From Polynucleobacter asymbioticus QLW-P1DMWA-1 (GTDB lineage Bacteria; Pseudomonadota; Gammaproteobacteria; Burkholderiales; Burkholderiaceae): DNA of 64,000 bases. The notes beneath the pieces were generated by a model that made no database searches, had not been told where the DNA came from, and worked only from the letters and a program-made list of their open reading frames with translations. The translations under genes and the position numbers were made by a program. This document shows, piece by piece, positions 15,496 to 24,620 of the stretch; the stretch's first letter is position 1; every line of letters begins with the position of its first letter. The stretch is from positions 682,001-746,000 of the forward strand of contig NC_009379.1 of NCBI RefSeq assembly GCF_000016345.1. The letters run 5' to 3'.

Positions 15496-16500
15496 ATGTG
15501 TACCAGAGCCGTGTATCTTGGAGACAATAATTTAGTCATTACTGGACGCTCAATGGATTGGGGCGAAGATATGCAGAGCGATATGTGGGTATTTCCAGCT
15601 GGTATGGCTCGCAATGGTTCTTGCGGAGCAGGCTCTCTAGAGTGGACTTCTAAATACGGCAGCGTAGCAGTTTCTGGATACAACATCGGCTCTGCAGATG
15701 GCGTAAATGAAAAAGGTTTAAACGGAAATCTACTCTATTTGGCCGAATCCAATTATGGAGACCTCAATGGCAAGCCAGCTCTTTCGATGACCCTATGGAT
15801 GCAGTATGCATTGGATAACTATGCAACGGTAGCGGAAGCTGTTACAGGTCTGCAAGCAGAACCTTTCAGAATAAAAGCGCCTATCTTGCCAAATGGCCGT
15901 GCTGCTAGCTTGCATTTATCCCTCTCTGATCCAAGTGGTGACTCGGCTATATTTGAGTACATCGATGGAAATTTGACCATCCATCATGGCAGGGAATACC
16001 AAGTCATGACTAATTCACCAGTGTTTGATCAGCAGTTAGCGCTTGATGCCTATTGGAAAGAAATTGGCGGCAATGTTTTCTTGCCTGGAACAATCAGCGC
16101 AGCAGATCGCTTTGCTAGAACCTCATACTTTATTGGCATCATTCCGAAGTCAGTTGATAAAAATTACATTTCTGCCGTGCCTGAACAAAAAATGCAATAT
16201 CAGGGCGTAGCTTCAGTCATGGGAGTGATGCGGTCCATAGGCGTGCCACTAGGTATTACTAGCCCAGATAAACCGAATATTTCATCTAGTATTTGGCGTA
16301 CTGTAACTGATCATCAAAATATGATCTATTACTTTGATTCAGCCACAACACCAAACACCTTTTGGGTTGATTTGAAAGATATTGATTTTTCAAAAGGGGC
16401 GCCAGTGAAGAAGTTGGCAATCGCTGGAGGTAAGTATTATGCTGGCAATACTGCTGGCCAGTTTGTTCCAGCAGAGCCATTTGCTTTCGGGACAGCTTAA
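15496..16500 (+). CDS. Choloylglycine hydrolase family amidase
   Basis: Ntn-hydrolase cleaving linear amides; relatives are bile-salt hydrolases, penicillin V acylases and acyl-homoserine-lactone acylases. In 334 residues the catalytic set is intact: Cys2 (nucleophile exposed after Met removal), Arg18 and Asp21 (GRSMDW) and the Asn of VMTNSPVFD. The Met-Cys start with AAAGGA upstream means a cytoplasmic protein without signal peptide. A bile-salt substrate is unlikely in a water bacterium; N-acyl amides are more plausible. Confidence 0.9.
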   Translation: MCTRAVYLGDNNLVITGRSMDWGEDMQSDMWVFPAGMARNGSCGAGSLEWTSKYGSVAVSGYNIGSADGVNEKGLNGNLLYLAESNYGDLNGKPALSMTLWMQYALDNYATVAEAVTGLQAEPFRIKAPILPNGRAASLHLSLSDPSGDSAIFEYIDGNLTIHHGREYQVMTNSPVFDQQLALDAYWKEIGGNVFLPGTISAADRFARTSYFIGIIPKSVDKNYISAVPEQKMQYQGVASVMGVMRSIGVPLGITSPDKPNISSSIWRTVTDHQNMIYYFDSATTPNTFWVDLKDIDFSKGAPVKKLAIAGGKYYAGNTAGQFVPAEPFAFGTA

Positions 16501-16527
16501 TCATTTACCGATTCAAGTGAATCATTG

Positions 16528-16551
16528 AAAACCACCTGCGGGTGGTTTTTT
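16528..16551 (+). terminator. Terminator after the choloylglycine hydrolase gene
   Basis: AAACCACC-TGCG-GGTGGTTT stem followed by T run. Confidence 0.82.
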
Positions 16552-16570
16552 CCATATACTTATTATTGCT

Positions 16571-17077
16571 ATGATCAATTTTCAAAACCCCATACCATTG
16601 TTGGCTTTTTATGCGGACCATATTTTTGGCGAGAGAATTGATGTTTTTATAGTTACGGCTATTCTGATATTTGCCTTGCATGGCTTCACCATTCTATTTC
16701 TTACCCATAGATATTCGTCTTTTATAAACAAATCCGCAGAAGCCTGGAGAGTAAGAGTTAGCTATCTGGTTTATACCTTGACGATGCTTATCATCATGCT
16801 GACCCATTTGATGGATCTTCTATATTTTTCTTATGTGATGGATTGCATGAAAGTGTTTCCGGATCCGTTGATGGCATTTTATTTTTCTGGCGAGATGTAT
16901 ACGACACTCGGCTTCGGCTCTTACCAGCTGCCCCCGGATTTGCGAGGACTCCCTTTTGTTGTTGGGTTTACCGGCCTATTTTCTGCCTCTATATCAGGGG
17001 CGGGCCTGTATTCTATGCTGCAAGAATTGGCGAGAGTTCGTCAAAGTCGAGAAGCAAATAGCAATTCAACCACCTAA
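16571..17077 (+). CDS. Two-pore-helix ion-channel-like membrane protein
   Basis: 168-residue membrane protein with hydrophobic segments at about 22-45, 63-88 and 128-150. Before the last segment it carries TTLGFGSY (111-118), which resembles a potassium-channel selectivity filter (TxGxG), in the context YFSGEMYTTLGFGSYQLPPDLR typical of small Ion_trans_2-like proteins in proteobacteria. Channel activity is inferred only. Its last 12 bases overlap the convergent exonuclease gene. Confidence 0.7.
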   Translation: MINFQNPIPLLAFYADHIFGERIDVFIVTAILIFALHGFTILFLTHRYSSFINKSAEAWRVRVSYLVYTLTMLIIMLTHLMDLLYFSYVMDCMKVFPDPLMAFYFSGEMYTTLGFGSYQLPPDLRGLPFVVGFTGLFSASISGAGLYSMLQELARVRQSREANSNSTT

Positions 17078-17722
17078 AGCTTTGCGAAGATATCCAGACA
17101 CATTGTCTTGGCGTAGTAGCCACTGCTTGTAGTCTGTTGGCACTTGGCTGATCAACTCACCTTTATGTTTTCCATAAGGCATGACTGTTGGAATTCTGGC
17201 CTTTTCAGACATTTCCCATAAAGCATCTAAGGAGATTGGATGCAATTGATTGATAATTTGAGCAACAATCTTAGAGCAGACCCACACATCTGCTAAAGCG
17301 CTATGGGCGTTCCGCAGTTGGTCTCGAGCAGTATCTCTTTCAAAGTAATACAACAGCGCACTTTGAGTATGGCTATCTAAATCGGGCCAAAGGCTGCGTG
17401 CCAATGCTAAGGTACAGATACGCTTTACTTCAGGGCTGCCAATGGCAACCCAATCAAAATCAATATTGTGACCAATCAGATATTTTGTTCCAGCCGGCAA
17501 TCGAAATGAACTACTAGCAGGGCAATTCACTAACTCTTCATCTAGGATGTGGTGGGTAGCTAAAGCACCTAAGCTGATTGGCTTGCCAGGGTTATAGCGT
17601 TGTACCCAAGGGTTACCCACTTCAAATGGTTTGAGTGAGGTCACATCTAATGACGCAGCTTCGATGATGACGGCATTGTTTTTATCAGTGGCTTCTACAT
17701 CGAAAATAATGGCTTGGGACAT
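17066..17722 (-). CDS. DEDD 3'-5' exonuclease, ExoX-like
   Basis: 218-residue exonuclease of the DnaQ superfamily. The DEDDh residues are visible: Asp8 and Glu10 in IIFDVEATD, Asp in GHNIDFDW, and His/Asp in NAHSALADVWVC. A short C-terminal region (about 180-216, MPYGKHKGELISQVPTDYKQWLL) matches the putative quorum-sensing-regulated/DUF3820-type tail found in exodeoxyribonuclease X. A role in DNA repair or single-strand trimming is likely. Confidence 0.85.
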   Translation of the reverse strand: MSQAIIFDVEATDKNNAVIIEAASLDVTSLKPFEVGNPWVQRYNPGKPISLGALATHHILDEELVNCPASSSFRLPAGTKYLIGHNIDFDWVAIGSPEVKRICTLALARSLWPDLDSHTQSALLYYFERDTARDQLRNAHSALADVWVCSKIVAQIINQLHPISLDALWEMSEKARIPTVMPYGKHKGELISQVPTDYKQWLLRQDNVSGYLRKALGG

Positions 17723-17860
17723 ATGTACTTTTTAAATGATCTGTTCAATAAAGCTATTGTGCCTCGGGTAAGCATTCCTACCAATAAATCAACTTCAGCC
17801 CCTATCAATTTGATTATCTAGGCTCTACGCTGATTCTTTGTAATTAAAGGAGGATTTAAC

Positions 17861-17992
17861 TTGCAAGTATCTATTGAATGTACTCACGGAAGGTTAAGTC
17901 TATTTAGAGTGGTAATGGACTCAAGGACAGTCTTGATTTTGGCAATTATTTGGATGATCTGGGGAATTCTCAGGATTTTGAAAGTCTTCTAA
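17861..17992 (+). CDS. Small hydrophobic protein, 43 residues
   Basis: Not a recognised family. An AAAGGAGG ribosome-binding site lies 7 bases before the TTG at 17861. The product starts MQVSIECTHGRLSLF and ends in one strongly hydrophobic segment (VLILAIIWMIWGILRILKVF, residues 24-43). A shorter form could start at ATG 17915. The gene ends 26 bp before the convergent SRP RNA. The excellent ribosome-binding site and membrane-like tail argue for translation, but size and lack of homology keep confidence modest. Confidence 0.45.
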   Translation: MQVSIECTHGRLSLFRVVMDSRTVLILAIIWMIWGILRILKVF

Positions 17993-18018
17993 ATCACTGG
18001 TTTTTGAGAGGGAAGGGT

Positions 18019-18116
18019 GGATGAGCCAAGCCCCCGGCACTGGCAGAAATTGGGTTTGGCTGCTTCGTTCCCGACCTGACCAGGTTATCCAACCCACCAT
18101 GCGGGGAGGCCCATCC
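18019..18116 (-). ncRNA. ffs: Signal recognition particle RNA (4.5S)
   Basis: 98-base small bacterial SRP RNA. The minus strand carries the conserved apical domain GGTCAGGTCGGGAACGAAGC followed by AGCC, the Ffh-binding loop. The ends GGATGGGCC and GGCTCATCC pair to close the hairpin. It lies upstream of dnaX and is transcribed away from it. An open frame read across it (17921-18124, minus) is an artefact. Confidence 0.95.
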
Positions 18117-18147
18117 AATTCCATTTTAGCTTGTTAGAATGTAAGAC

Positions 18148-19809
18148 ATGACAGCATTGGCATTAGCCCGCTCGTGGCGCCCCAAAACATTCTCTGAATT
18201 AGTCGGTCAAGACCACGTGGTCAAGGCCTTAACGCATGCCTTGGATCAGGGCCGCCTGCACCATGCCTGGCTGTTTACGGGCACCCGTGGGGTCGGTAAG
18301 ACCACGATTGCCCGCATTATGGCCAAAGCCCTCAATTGCACTGGAGCTGATGGCTCTGGCAAGATGACTTCAGAGCCTTGCGGTAAATGCCCAGCTTGTA
18401 TGGAAATTGATGCAGGCCGCTTTGTTGATTACATTGAGATGGATGCCGCCAGTAATCGTGGGGTTGATGATATTGCCGCTCTTTTAGAAAAAGCTGCTTA
18501 CGCACCAAGTAATGGTCGTTATAAGGTTTACATGATTGACGAGGTGCACATGCTCACCAATCATGCCTTTAATGCCATGCTCAAAACTTTGGAAGAACCT
18601 CCAGAGCACGTCAAATTTATTCTAGCCACCACTGATCCACAAAAGATCCCGGTGACTATTCTGTCACGCTGCTTGCAGTTCAATCTCAAGCAAATGCCTG
18701 TACCGCTCATCGTGGAGCATTTAGAAAAAGTACTTGCCGCAGAAAAAGTGGAGTATGAAGTTAATGCTTTGCGTGTCTTAGCTAAAGCTGCCCAAGGCTC
18801 TATGCGTGATGCCTTATCACTGACTGATCAAGCCATTGCCTATGCTGCTGGTAAGGTGAGCGAAGAGTCTGTGCGCGGTATGCTCGGTACATTGGACGAT
18901 GCTTACCTCATCCGCATTTTGGATTGCTTGATTGCTAAAGACGGTGCAAGTCTATTGTCTGTTGCAAACGAGATGGGTGAGCGCAGTATGTCTTTCTCAT
19001 TGGCTTTGCAAGACCTGTCTAGCTTGTTGCAAAAGATTGCAGCAGCACAAGTTGTTCCAGAATCTGTATTAGAAGATTGGCCAGAGGCAAGTGAGATTCG
19101 TCGCCTGGCTACGCAGCTCACAAAAGAAGAGGCGCAACTCTTCTATCAAATTACGATTACGAGTCGTCCTGATTTATCGCTCGCACCAGATGAGCAAACT
19201 GGCTTTGCCATGACGCTCTTGCGGATGCTAGCGTTTCGTCCAGGCATTGGTGGAGGAGGTAATTCTTCTCCGGCGCCATCAGCTCCGCCCGTAAGCACTC
19301 CTCGTCCGGCAGCATCCGCCCCTAGAGCCGCTACTCCAGCACCTGCTGCTAGAGTATCCGCTCCAACAGCAGCTCCAGTATCTGTACCTGCCGCTGCAGC
19401 TCCAACTGCGGTAGCAAGCTCAGCTGGGCGTCCTGATTGGCATGCATTGATGCGCCAATTGCCTGTGCGTGGCTTAGTTCAGCAACTAGCATTTCAGACA
19501 GAGTTACAAGAGTGGAATGATTCTGCGACTGGTGTACGTGCCACGATAGTCACACCAATGCCTCAGTTGGCTTCGGAGGCATCCGTTGGTCGTTTGGCGG
19601 ATGCGCTGACTGCGCACTTTGGTAAGCCCGTCAAGATTGTCATTGAGAAGGGTGAGGTTGAAGGTAAGACTGTTGCCAAAGTAGATGCTCAGATACATCA
19701 GGAAAAAAGAATGAATGCTGAACAAATGATTGCAGCTGATCCATTTATTCAGCAATTAGAAAAAGAGTTTGGCGCCAAAGTAGTCGGCGGCTCAGTAAAG
19801 CCGCTTTAA
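18148..19809 (+). CDS. dnaX: DNA polymerase III subunits gamma/tau
   Basis: Clamp-loader ATPase. In 553 residues: Walker A GTRGVGKTT (about 45-53), zinc-binding cysteines CGKCPACMEID with an upstream Cys, Walker B MIDEVHML, SRC motif (ILSRCLQF). A Pro/Ala-rich linker (about 370-425) leads to a C-terminal tau-like domain (from about 428). It is shorter than E. coli tau. No in-phase slippery site for a gamma form was seen. It leads the conserved dnaX-ybaB-recR cluster. Confidence 0.95.
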   Translation: MTALALARSWRPKTFSELVGQDHVVKALTHALDQGRLHHAWLFTGTRGVGKTTIARIMAKALNCTGADGSGKMTSEPCGKCPACMEIDAGRFVDYIEMDAASNRGVDDIAALLEKAAYAPSNGRYKVYMIDEVHMLTNHAFNAMLKTLEEPPEHVKFILATTDPQKIPVTILSRCLQFNLKQMPVPLIVEHLEKVLAAEKVEYEVNALRVLAKAAQGSMRDALSLTDQAIAYAAGKVSEESVRGMLGTLDDAYLIRILDCLIAKDGASLLSVANEMGERSMSFSLALQDLSSLLQKIAAAQVVPESVLEDWPEASEIRRLATQLTKEEAQLFYQITITSRPDLSLAPDEQTGFAMTLLRMLAFRPGIGGGGNSSPAPSAPPVSTPRPAASAPRAATPAPAARVSAPTAAPVSVPAAAAPTAVASSAGRPDWHALMRQLPVRGLVQQLAFQTELQEWNDSATGVRATIVTPMPQLASEASVGRLADALTAHFGKPVKIVIEKGEVEGKTVAKVDAQIHQEKRMNAEQMIAADPFIQQLEKEFGAKVVGGSVKPL

Positions 19810-19873
19810 ACTTTGTGCGTGTATTGAGATAAAGATAATTAATTTAGTTCTTCGTATTTAAGGAAAAGACGCG

Positions 19874-20197
19874 ATGATGAAAGGTGGACTTGCTGGCCTC
19901 ATGAAACAGGCTCAGCAGATGCAAGAAAAGATGAAAACCGCGCAAGCCGAATTGGCTGCGTTGGAGGTTAATGGGCAAGCAGCTGGTGGCTTAGTGAAAG
20001 TGGCTATCTCTGGCAAGTATGAGCTCAAGCGCGTACAGATTGATCCAGGCGCAATGGATGATCGTGAGATGTTAGAAGACCTGATTGTGACCGCCTATAC
20101 AGAAGCCTTTAAGCAGGTGGAAGCTGCTAGCACCCAATTAATGTCTGGTGCTACCGCTGGCATGCCAATGCCCCCTGGATTTAAGCTGCCGTTCTAA
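19874..20197 (+). CDS. ybaB: YbaB/EbfC nucleoid-associated protein
   Basis: 107-residue small DNA-binding protein, forming a tweezer-like dimer. Shows the family pattern [20 protein letters not shown], then [18 protein letters not shown] and the C-terminal Met/Pro-rich tail ([12 protein letters not shown]). Its stop codon overlaps the recR ATG by one base, indicating coupling. Conserved dnaX-ybaB-recR context supports a recombination/repair-linked role. Confidence 0.95.
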   Translation: MMKGGLAGLMKQAQQMQEKMKTAQAELAALEVNGQAAGGLVKVAISGKYELKRVQIDPGAMDDREMLEDLIVTAYTEAFKQVEAASTQLMSGATAGMPMPPGFKLPF

Positions 20198-20811
20198 TGG
20201 CGCGTGTTGAAGCACCTCAAGATGCTCTTGGTCGTTTGATCGAGGCATTGCGCGTATTGCCTGGCGTAGGCCCCAAGTCTGCGCAACGCATGGCATTTTA
20301 TTTATTGCAGCATGATCGCAATGGTGCCGCAGTCTTAGCGCAATCATTGGGTGAGGCCGTAGATACAGTAGGGCATTGCGCCCGTTGCAATACTTTTTCA
20401 GAAACTCAAATCTGTAGCACTTGTGCCGATGGGCGGCGGGATCCTTCTTTGCTCTGTATTGTGGAAACACCAGCAGACCAAGTGATGGTCGAGCAAACAC
20501 TGAGCTTTAAAGGCAACTATTTTGTATTGATGGGTCGCATCTCGCCACTCGATGGTATGGGTCCGAATGAAATTCATTTTGATCGTTTGCTCACGCGTAT
20601 TGAAAATCCTGATACTGGAGTTCCCATTCGGGAGGTGGTCTTAGCGACCAACTTCACTAGCGAAGGCGAGGCTACTGCCCATTACATTGGCGAAGTACTG
20701 AAAGCGAAGGGCATCAAAGTAACTCGCATCGCTAGAGGCATTCCAGTGGGCGGCGAGTTGGAGTATGTTGATGCGGGTACACTTGCTCGCGCCTTAATGG
20801 ATCGACGCTAG
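20197..20811 (+). CDS. recR: Recombination protein RecR
   Basis: Loads RecA with RecFO at gaps. The 204-residue protein has the helix-hairpin-helix ([20 protein letters not shown]), a four-cysteine zinc site (Cys61, 64, 73, 76), a Toprim domain ([16 protein letters not shown] onward) and the C-terminal ATP-like motif [20 protein letters not shown]. Normal length. Confidence 0.97.
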   Translation: MARVEAPQDALGRLIEALRVLPGVGPKSAQRMAFYLLQHDRNGAAVLAQSLGEAVDTVGHCARCNTFSETQICSTCADGRRDPSLLCIVETPADQVMVEQTLSFKGNYFVLMGRISPLDGMGPNEIHFDRLLTRIENPDTGVPIREVVLATNFTSEGEATAHYIGEVLKAKGIKVTRIARGIPVGGELEYVDAGTLARALMDRR

Positions 20812-21033
20812 GCACTTTTGCGTGGAGCTCCGGAGTTGTTTTCAGGGCACATGAGAGCGGCCTAGCCGCAGCCCTCTGTCATTCCCACGACATAAATACT
20901 AGGTAAATTGCCTCTTTTTGGTGATAATTTGGGCTGTACCACCCTCGGGCTTCAATTCCGGGCTGTGAGTTACCCGATGTTTCCTTCAATCTGCCGCCTT
21001 CCTCTGGATAGGTAGCCCAATCAGAAATTGTGA

Positions 21034-22449
21034 ATGACCCGCAAATTACTGCTCATTTTCCTGCTGAGCTTTTTGACTGCCTCTGTGTACGCGCAGAGGG
21101 CGGGGTCTGGTGCTGACCAGGTTGAGAGTTTTGCACGGCCCATTGAAGGTCTTCCAACTGAAGGCACCATATTTGATTTGCCGGTAAACCTGCACGGTCA
21201 GACAACCTACATCAATCAGCGCTATAACGCATTCAATTCTCCTTATCAGGGGCAAAACAGTTTGCTACCCGATAAGTCGATGAGTTATACCTGGTCGGGG
21301 ACGCTATTTTTTGGTGCACGTGTCGCCTCTGATACCGATATTTATTTCAATCCTGAAGTAGTTTCTGGGGTGCCTTTTTCTGGATTGACAGGTTTAGGTG
21401 GCCCTACCAATGGCGAGGCAACTCGCGCACAAGGTGCACAAGCCCATTTTTATTCTGCTCGCGCATTCTTGCGTCAAACGATTAACCAAGAGGGTGGTAA
21501 GGTTGAGTTGGAAAATGATGCCAACCAGATTAGTCAAACAGTCAGTAGCAATCGTTTTGTGATTACTGCAGGACAGTTTTCCACCTTAGATATTTTTGAC
21601 GATAGTAAATATGCCAAAGATCCCCGAGTGCAATTTATGAACTGGGGCAATATGACTTACCTATCTTATGACTACGCAGCCGATGCGCGCGGCTATAGCT
21701 GGGGCTTGGCGGGTGAGTGGTATCGCGATAATTGGGTCTTTAGGGCCTCACGCATGCTAGCTCCAAAAGACCCAAACGGGCGCGATCTGAACTGGCAAAT
21801 TTTTAATTCTTACGGTGATCAGTTAGAGGTTGAACGTCAACACTCTATTGGTGATTTGCCTGGCAAGGTCAGCGTACTGGGATATCGCAATCGAATGGTG
21901 ATGGCGCGCTTCACGGACGCCACGAATTACTTGATTGCCAATCAAGCGCAGGGTACACAAGCCATTCTTAATGTACGCAACAGCGCTCAAGTCAAAACCG
22001 GTATTGGTTTAAATGCTGAACAAGCTTTGACAAAAGACATGGGAATTTATATGCGGGCATTTACATCCGATGGGCATACTGAAACAATGGCTTTTGCAGA
22101 AGCCGACAGCTCTTTATCTGTTGGCATGGGGATTAATGGTGAGCGCTGGGGTAGGGCCAAAGATACGATAGGCCTATCTGCGATGCTCAATGGCATTTCA
22201 TCTAATCGAAGAGCCTATTTACAAGCAGGGGGAATTTCCAATTTCATTGGTGACACCCCTTATCCTTACGCAGGTCCAAGTCAGTCTATTAGTTATAAGC
22301 CTGAACAAATTAGTGAGGTGTACTACAACGCTTTGGTGATTGAAAATGTCCTCTTGGGCCTCAACTACCAGCACATCATGAACCCTGCCTACAATGCAGC
22401 TCGCGGCCCTGTAAATGTTGTGTCTTTTAGAGTTCATGCCGAATTTTGA
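21034..22449 (+). CDS. OprB-family carbohydrate-selective porin
   Basis: Outer-membrane beta-barrel of 471 residues with a signal peptide (about 1-20, ending VYA). Alternating beta-strand pattern throughout, with stretches characteristic of OprB-like porins (FVITAGQFSTLDIFDDSKYA; YDYAADARGYSWGLAGEWY) and a C-terminal strand ending in Phe (VVSFRVHAEF), needed for BAM insertion. Probably a sugar or small-solute channel. The ribosome-binding site is weak. The 222-bp gap before it holds nothing I recognise. Confidence 0.85.
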   Translation: MTRKLLLIFLLSFLTASVYAQRAGSGADQVESFARPIEGLPTEGTIFDLPVNLHGQTTYINQRYNAFNSPYQGQNSLLPDKSMSYTWSGTLFFGARVASDTDIYFNPEVVSGVPFSGLTGLGGPTNGEATRAQGAQAHFYSARAFLRQTINQEGGKVELENDANQISQTVSSNRFVITAGQFSTLDIFDDSKYAKDPRVQFMNWGNMTYLSYDYAADARGYSWGLAGEWYRDNWVFRASRMLAPKDPNGRDLNWQIFNSYGDQLEVERQHSIGDLPGKVSVLGYRNRMVMARFTDATNYLIANQAQGTQAILNVRNSAQVKTGIGLNAEQALTKDMGIYMRAFTSDGHTETMAFAEADSSLSVGMGINGERWGRAKDTIGLSAMLNGISSNRRAYLQAGGISNFIGDTPYPYAGPSQSISYKPEQISEVYYNALVIENVLLGLNYQHIMNPAYNAARGPVNVVSFRVHAEF

Positions 22450-22471
22450 TGAGGCACTCATTCCACAAAAG

Positions 22472-22492
22472 ACCACCTGTGGGTGGTTTTTT
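22472..22492 (+). terminator. Terminator after the porin gene
   Basis: ACCACC-TGTG-GGTGGT stem followed by T6. Confidence 0.85.
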
Positions 22493-22560
22493 ATTGCCTA
22501 AATTTTAGGCAGATAGCTCAAAAGCAACAAAAAAAGCCTCATTTTTGCGGTTTTTACATA

Positions 22561-22580
22561 TACTGTATAAACATACAGTA
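22561..22580. promoter_or_regulatory. LexA-binding SOS box of umuDC
   Basis: TACTGTATAAACATACAGTA fits the SOS consensus CTG-N10-CAG with perfect 8-bp arms; symmetry extends three bases further on each side. It ends only five bases before the umuD ATG, so LexA would block transcription directly. Confidence 0.93.
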
Positions 22581-22585
22581 TATTA

Positions 22586-23077
22586 ATGACTATGACATCA
22601 GCAACACACATCGCAAAAGTAACTCTTAGCCAAGCTCCTCAGGCCTTGGCGGGTCATTTTGCCGCCTATGAGCTCAAGCTCTTAAGTCATCGGATCTCAG
22701 CAGGGTTTCCTAGTCCAGCAGCGGATTACGCTGAGGATGGCCTAGATTTGAATCATTACCTGGTGCAAAACAAGCCAGCCACTTTCATGTTTACCGTGAA
22801 AGGGGATTCTATGTTGGGTGCCGGTATTTGCGATGGCGACAAGGTCGTGGTTGATAAAGCCCTCAAGCCAAAACACAAGGACATCGTTGTGGCGGTAGTA
22901 GATAGTGAATACACCATTAAACGCCTTTATCAATTGCGTGGTCGGATTGAGTTGCAACCAGAAAACCCTCACTTTGAGCCTATTACCTTTAACGAAGGTA
23001 GTGAGCTACAAATTTGGGGCGTGGTGGTAGGGGTAGTGCGCAAGTACAGTAATGCCAGCTCTAGAAATGGAAAATGA
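22586..23077 (+). CDS. umuD: UmuD-like SOS mutagenesis protease
   Basis: RecA-activated self-cleaving subunit of DNA polymerase V. In 163 residues the S24 peptidase features are clear: cleavage site Ala39-Gly40 (ISAGFPSPA), nucleophile Ser75 (KGDSMLG) and general base Lys112 (YTIKRLY). The N-terminal segment is longer than in E. coli UmuD. No ribosome-binding site precedes the ATG at 22586 (or 22592), and the SOS box is five bases away, so the mRNA leader is very short. umuC follows with a one-base gap. Confidence 0.94.
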   Translation: MTMTSATHIAKVTLSQAPQALAGHFAAYELKLLSHRISAGFPSPAADYAEDGLDLNHYLVQNKPATFMFTVKGDSMLGAGICDGDKVVVDKALKPKHKDIVVAVVDSEYTIKRLYQLRGRIELQPENPHFEPITFNEGSELQIWGVVVGVVRKYSNASSRNGK

Positions 23078-23078
23078 G

Positions 23079-24404
23079 ATGACTCATTCACATAACCCAT
23101 CACTTAGCCCAAGCAACTCCAGCAGCCCACTTTTTGCGCTCGTGGACGTGAATAACTTCTATGTTTCTTGCGAGCGTGTTTTTCAGCCAAAGCTGGAAGA
23201 CGTGCCAATGGTAGTGCTCTCGAATAACGATGGTTGTGCGGTAGCGCGTAGCGCCGAAGTCAAGGCTTTGGGGATCAAGACAGGCACTCCTTGGTTTCAG
23301 ATGCAAGAACTTGCTAAGAAGCACGGGATTCAGGCCTACTCTTCGAACTACACCTTATATGGCGATATGAGCTCCCGTGTAGTTGAGGTATTGCGTGCAT
23401 TCACGCCCAATCTTGAGGTCTACAGCATCGATGAGAGTTTTCTGCAAATTGAGACTGTCTTAAAGCAATATCAAGACACTGTTGAGCTTGGGCGCAGCAT
23501 GAAGGAGAAAGTAAGAGATACCACTGGCTTGCCTGTTTGCGTAGGTATTGGTGCTAGCAAGACGCTTGCTAAATTTGCTAATCACTTAGCCAAGAAACAC
23601 CAGCAGTTCGCTGGCGTGTGTGATGTCAATGCGATGCCAAAGGAAGAGTTTTATCAGTGGATGAGCGAAACCTCTGTTGCAGAAGTATGGGGAATTGGTA
23701 GACAGCTGGCCAAAAAACTCAAAGCGCAGAATATCCACAGCGTATTTGATCTCTTGCAGGCATCGCCTCAGGCAATGCGCCAACAGTATGGCGTAGTGAT
23801 GGAGCGCCTTTGTTATGAACTGCGCGGAGTGTCTTGCCTCAAGCTGGAAGAGGTGGCCCCGGCTAAACAACAGATTATTGCTTCCCGTAGTTTTGGCAAA
23901 CTAGTCACCAAGCTAGAAGAGCTGGCTGAATCCGTAGCGATGCATGCTGCCCGTGCTGCAGAAAAGCTGAGAAGCCAAAATGGCACTACGGGTGCGCTCA
24001 CTGTATTTATTCAAACCAACCCCTTTAAGCAAAACGAGCCACAGCACCACCAAAGCATCACTATTCCGCTTTCGGATCCAAGTGATAACACGCTGACCTT
24101 AACGAATGCTGCCCTCAAAGGCTTAAAACAAATTTATCAAAGTGGCTTTCGTTACAAGAAGGCTGGCGTCATCCTCAACCTCATTAGCGATAAGCCTACT
24201 GCGCAGCAATCTCTGTTTGAAGATATTGAGACCAAAGGCAAGTCTGCACATCTGATGAAGGCGGTAGATGAAATCAACAGTCGCTTTGGTAATGCGGCGA
24301 TCAGATCTGCCGCTATGGGCACGAAGCAAGAGTGGCAAATGCGATCAGGTAACAGGTCACCCAACTACACCACGCGTTGGGATGAGTTACCAGTTGCTAG
24401 GTAA
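23079..24404 (+). CDS. umuC: DNA polymerase V catalytic subunit UmuC
   Basis: Y-family translesion polymerase, 441 residues. N-terminal palm motif [17 protein letters not shown] with catalytic Asp, then SIDESFLQI with the Asp-Glu metal pair, helix-hairpin-helix ([12 protein letters not shown]) and little-finger domain (from about 250). The ATG at 23079 lies two bases past the umuD stop; other in-frame ATGs at 23052 and 23067 overlap umuD and are possible. Its expression is controlled by the SOS box. Confidence 0.95.
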   Translation: MTHSHNPSLSPSNSSSPLFALVDVNNFYVSCERVFQPKLEDVPMVVLSNNDGCAVARSAEVKALGIKTGTPWFQMQELAKKHGIQAYSSNYTLYGDMSSRVVEVLRAFTPNLEVYSIDESFLQIETVLKQYQDTVELGRSMKEKVRDTTGLPVCVGIGASKTLAKFANHLAKKHQQFAGVCDVNAMPKEEFYQWMSETSVAEVWGIGRQLAKKLKAQNIHSVFDLLQASPQAMRQQYGVVMERLCYELRGVSCLKLEEVAPAKQQIIASRSFGKLVTKLEELAESVAMHAARAAEKLRSQNGTTGALTVFIQTNPFKQNEPQHHQSITIPLSDPSDNTLTLTNAALKGLKQIYQSGFRYKKAGVILNLISDKPTAQQSLFEDIETKGKSAHLMKAVDEINSRFGNAAIRSAAMGTKQEWQMRSGNRSPNYTTRWDELPVAR

Positions 24405-24445
24405 ACCAATTAAGTAGTTATTGAATAGTAAAAAAGGAGAAAAAA

Positions 24446-24577
24446 ATGGACTTATTAAACAACTTCAACGGAATTTCTTTAGCAGTCATCATGATTTTGT
24501 CTTATTGCGCAGTATTAAAAAATACGAAGCGTAGCGAGAGCGAAAGCAAGTCAATGTTTAGCCGAAAATATCAGTAA
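24446..24577 (+). CDS. Small membrane peptide downstream of umuDC, 43 residues
   Basis: Unrecognised family. A strong AAGGAG ribosome-binding site precedes the ATG. The peptide begins MDLLNNFNGI, has one hydrophobic segment (ISLAVIMILSYCAVL, residues 10-24) and a charged tail (KNTKRSESESKSMFSRKYQ). It lies 41 bp after umuC, the same strand, and upstream of a strong terminator, so it may be the last gene of the SOS operon. I saw no separate promoter. A role in membrane stress or the SOS response is only a guess. Confidence 0.55.
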   Translation: MDLLNNFNGISLAVIMILSYCAVLKNTKRSESESKSMFSRKYQ

Positions 24578-24620
24578 GCACAGTAAGTAAGCACTAAAAA
24601 ATTCAGCAGTAGGCCAGAGG

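Noticed and set aside
17921..18124. Minus-strand open frame of 67 codons across the SRP RNA
   Set aside because: Fully explained by the 4.5S RNA gene; its start and composition are not gene-like.
19703..19709. AAAAAAG heptamer in dnaX, resembling the E. coli frameshift site
   Set aside because: It is not in the A AAA AAG phase (codons are GAA AAA AGA) and lies about 35 codons from the C-terminus, so it cannot make a gamma-like product.
20812..21033. 222-bp gap before the porin as a riboswitch or small RNA
   Set aside because: Some short GC-rich repeats (GGGCTTCAATTCCGGGC) but no recognisable fold, motif or terminator.
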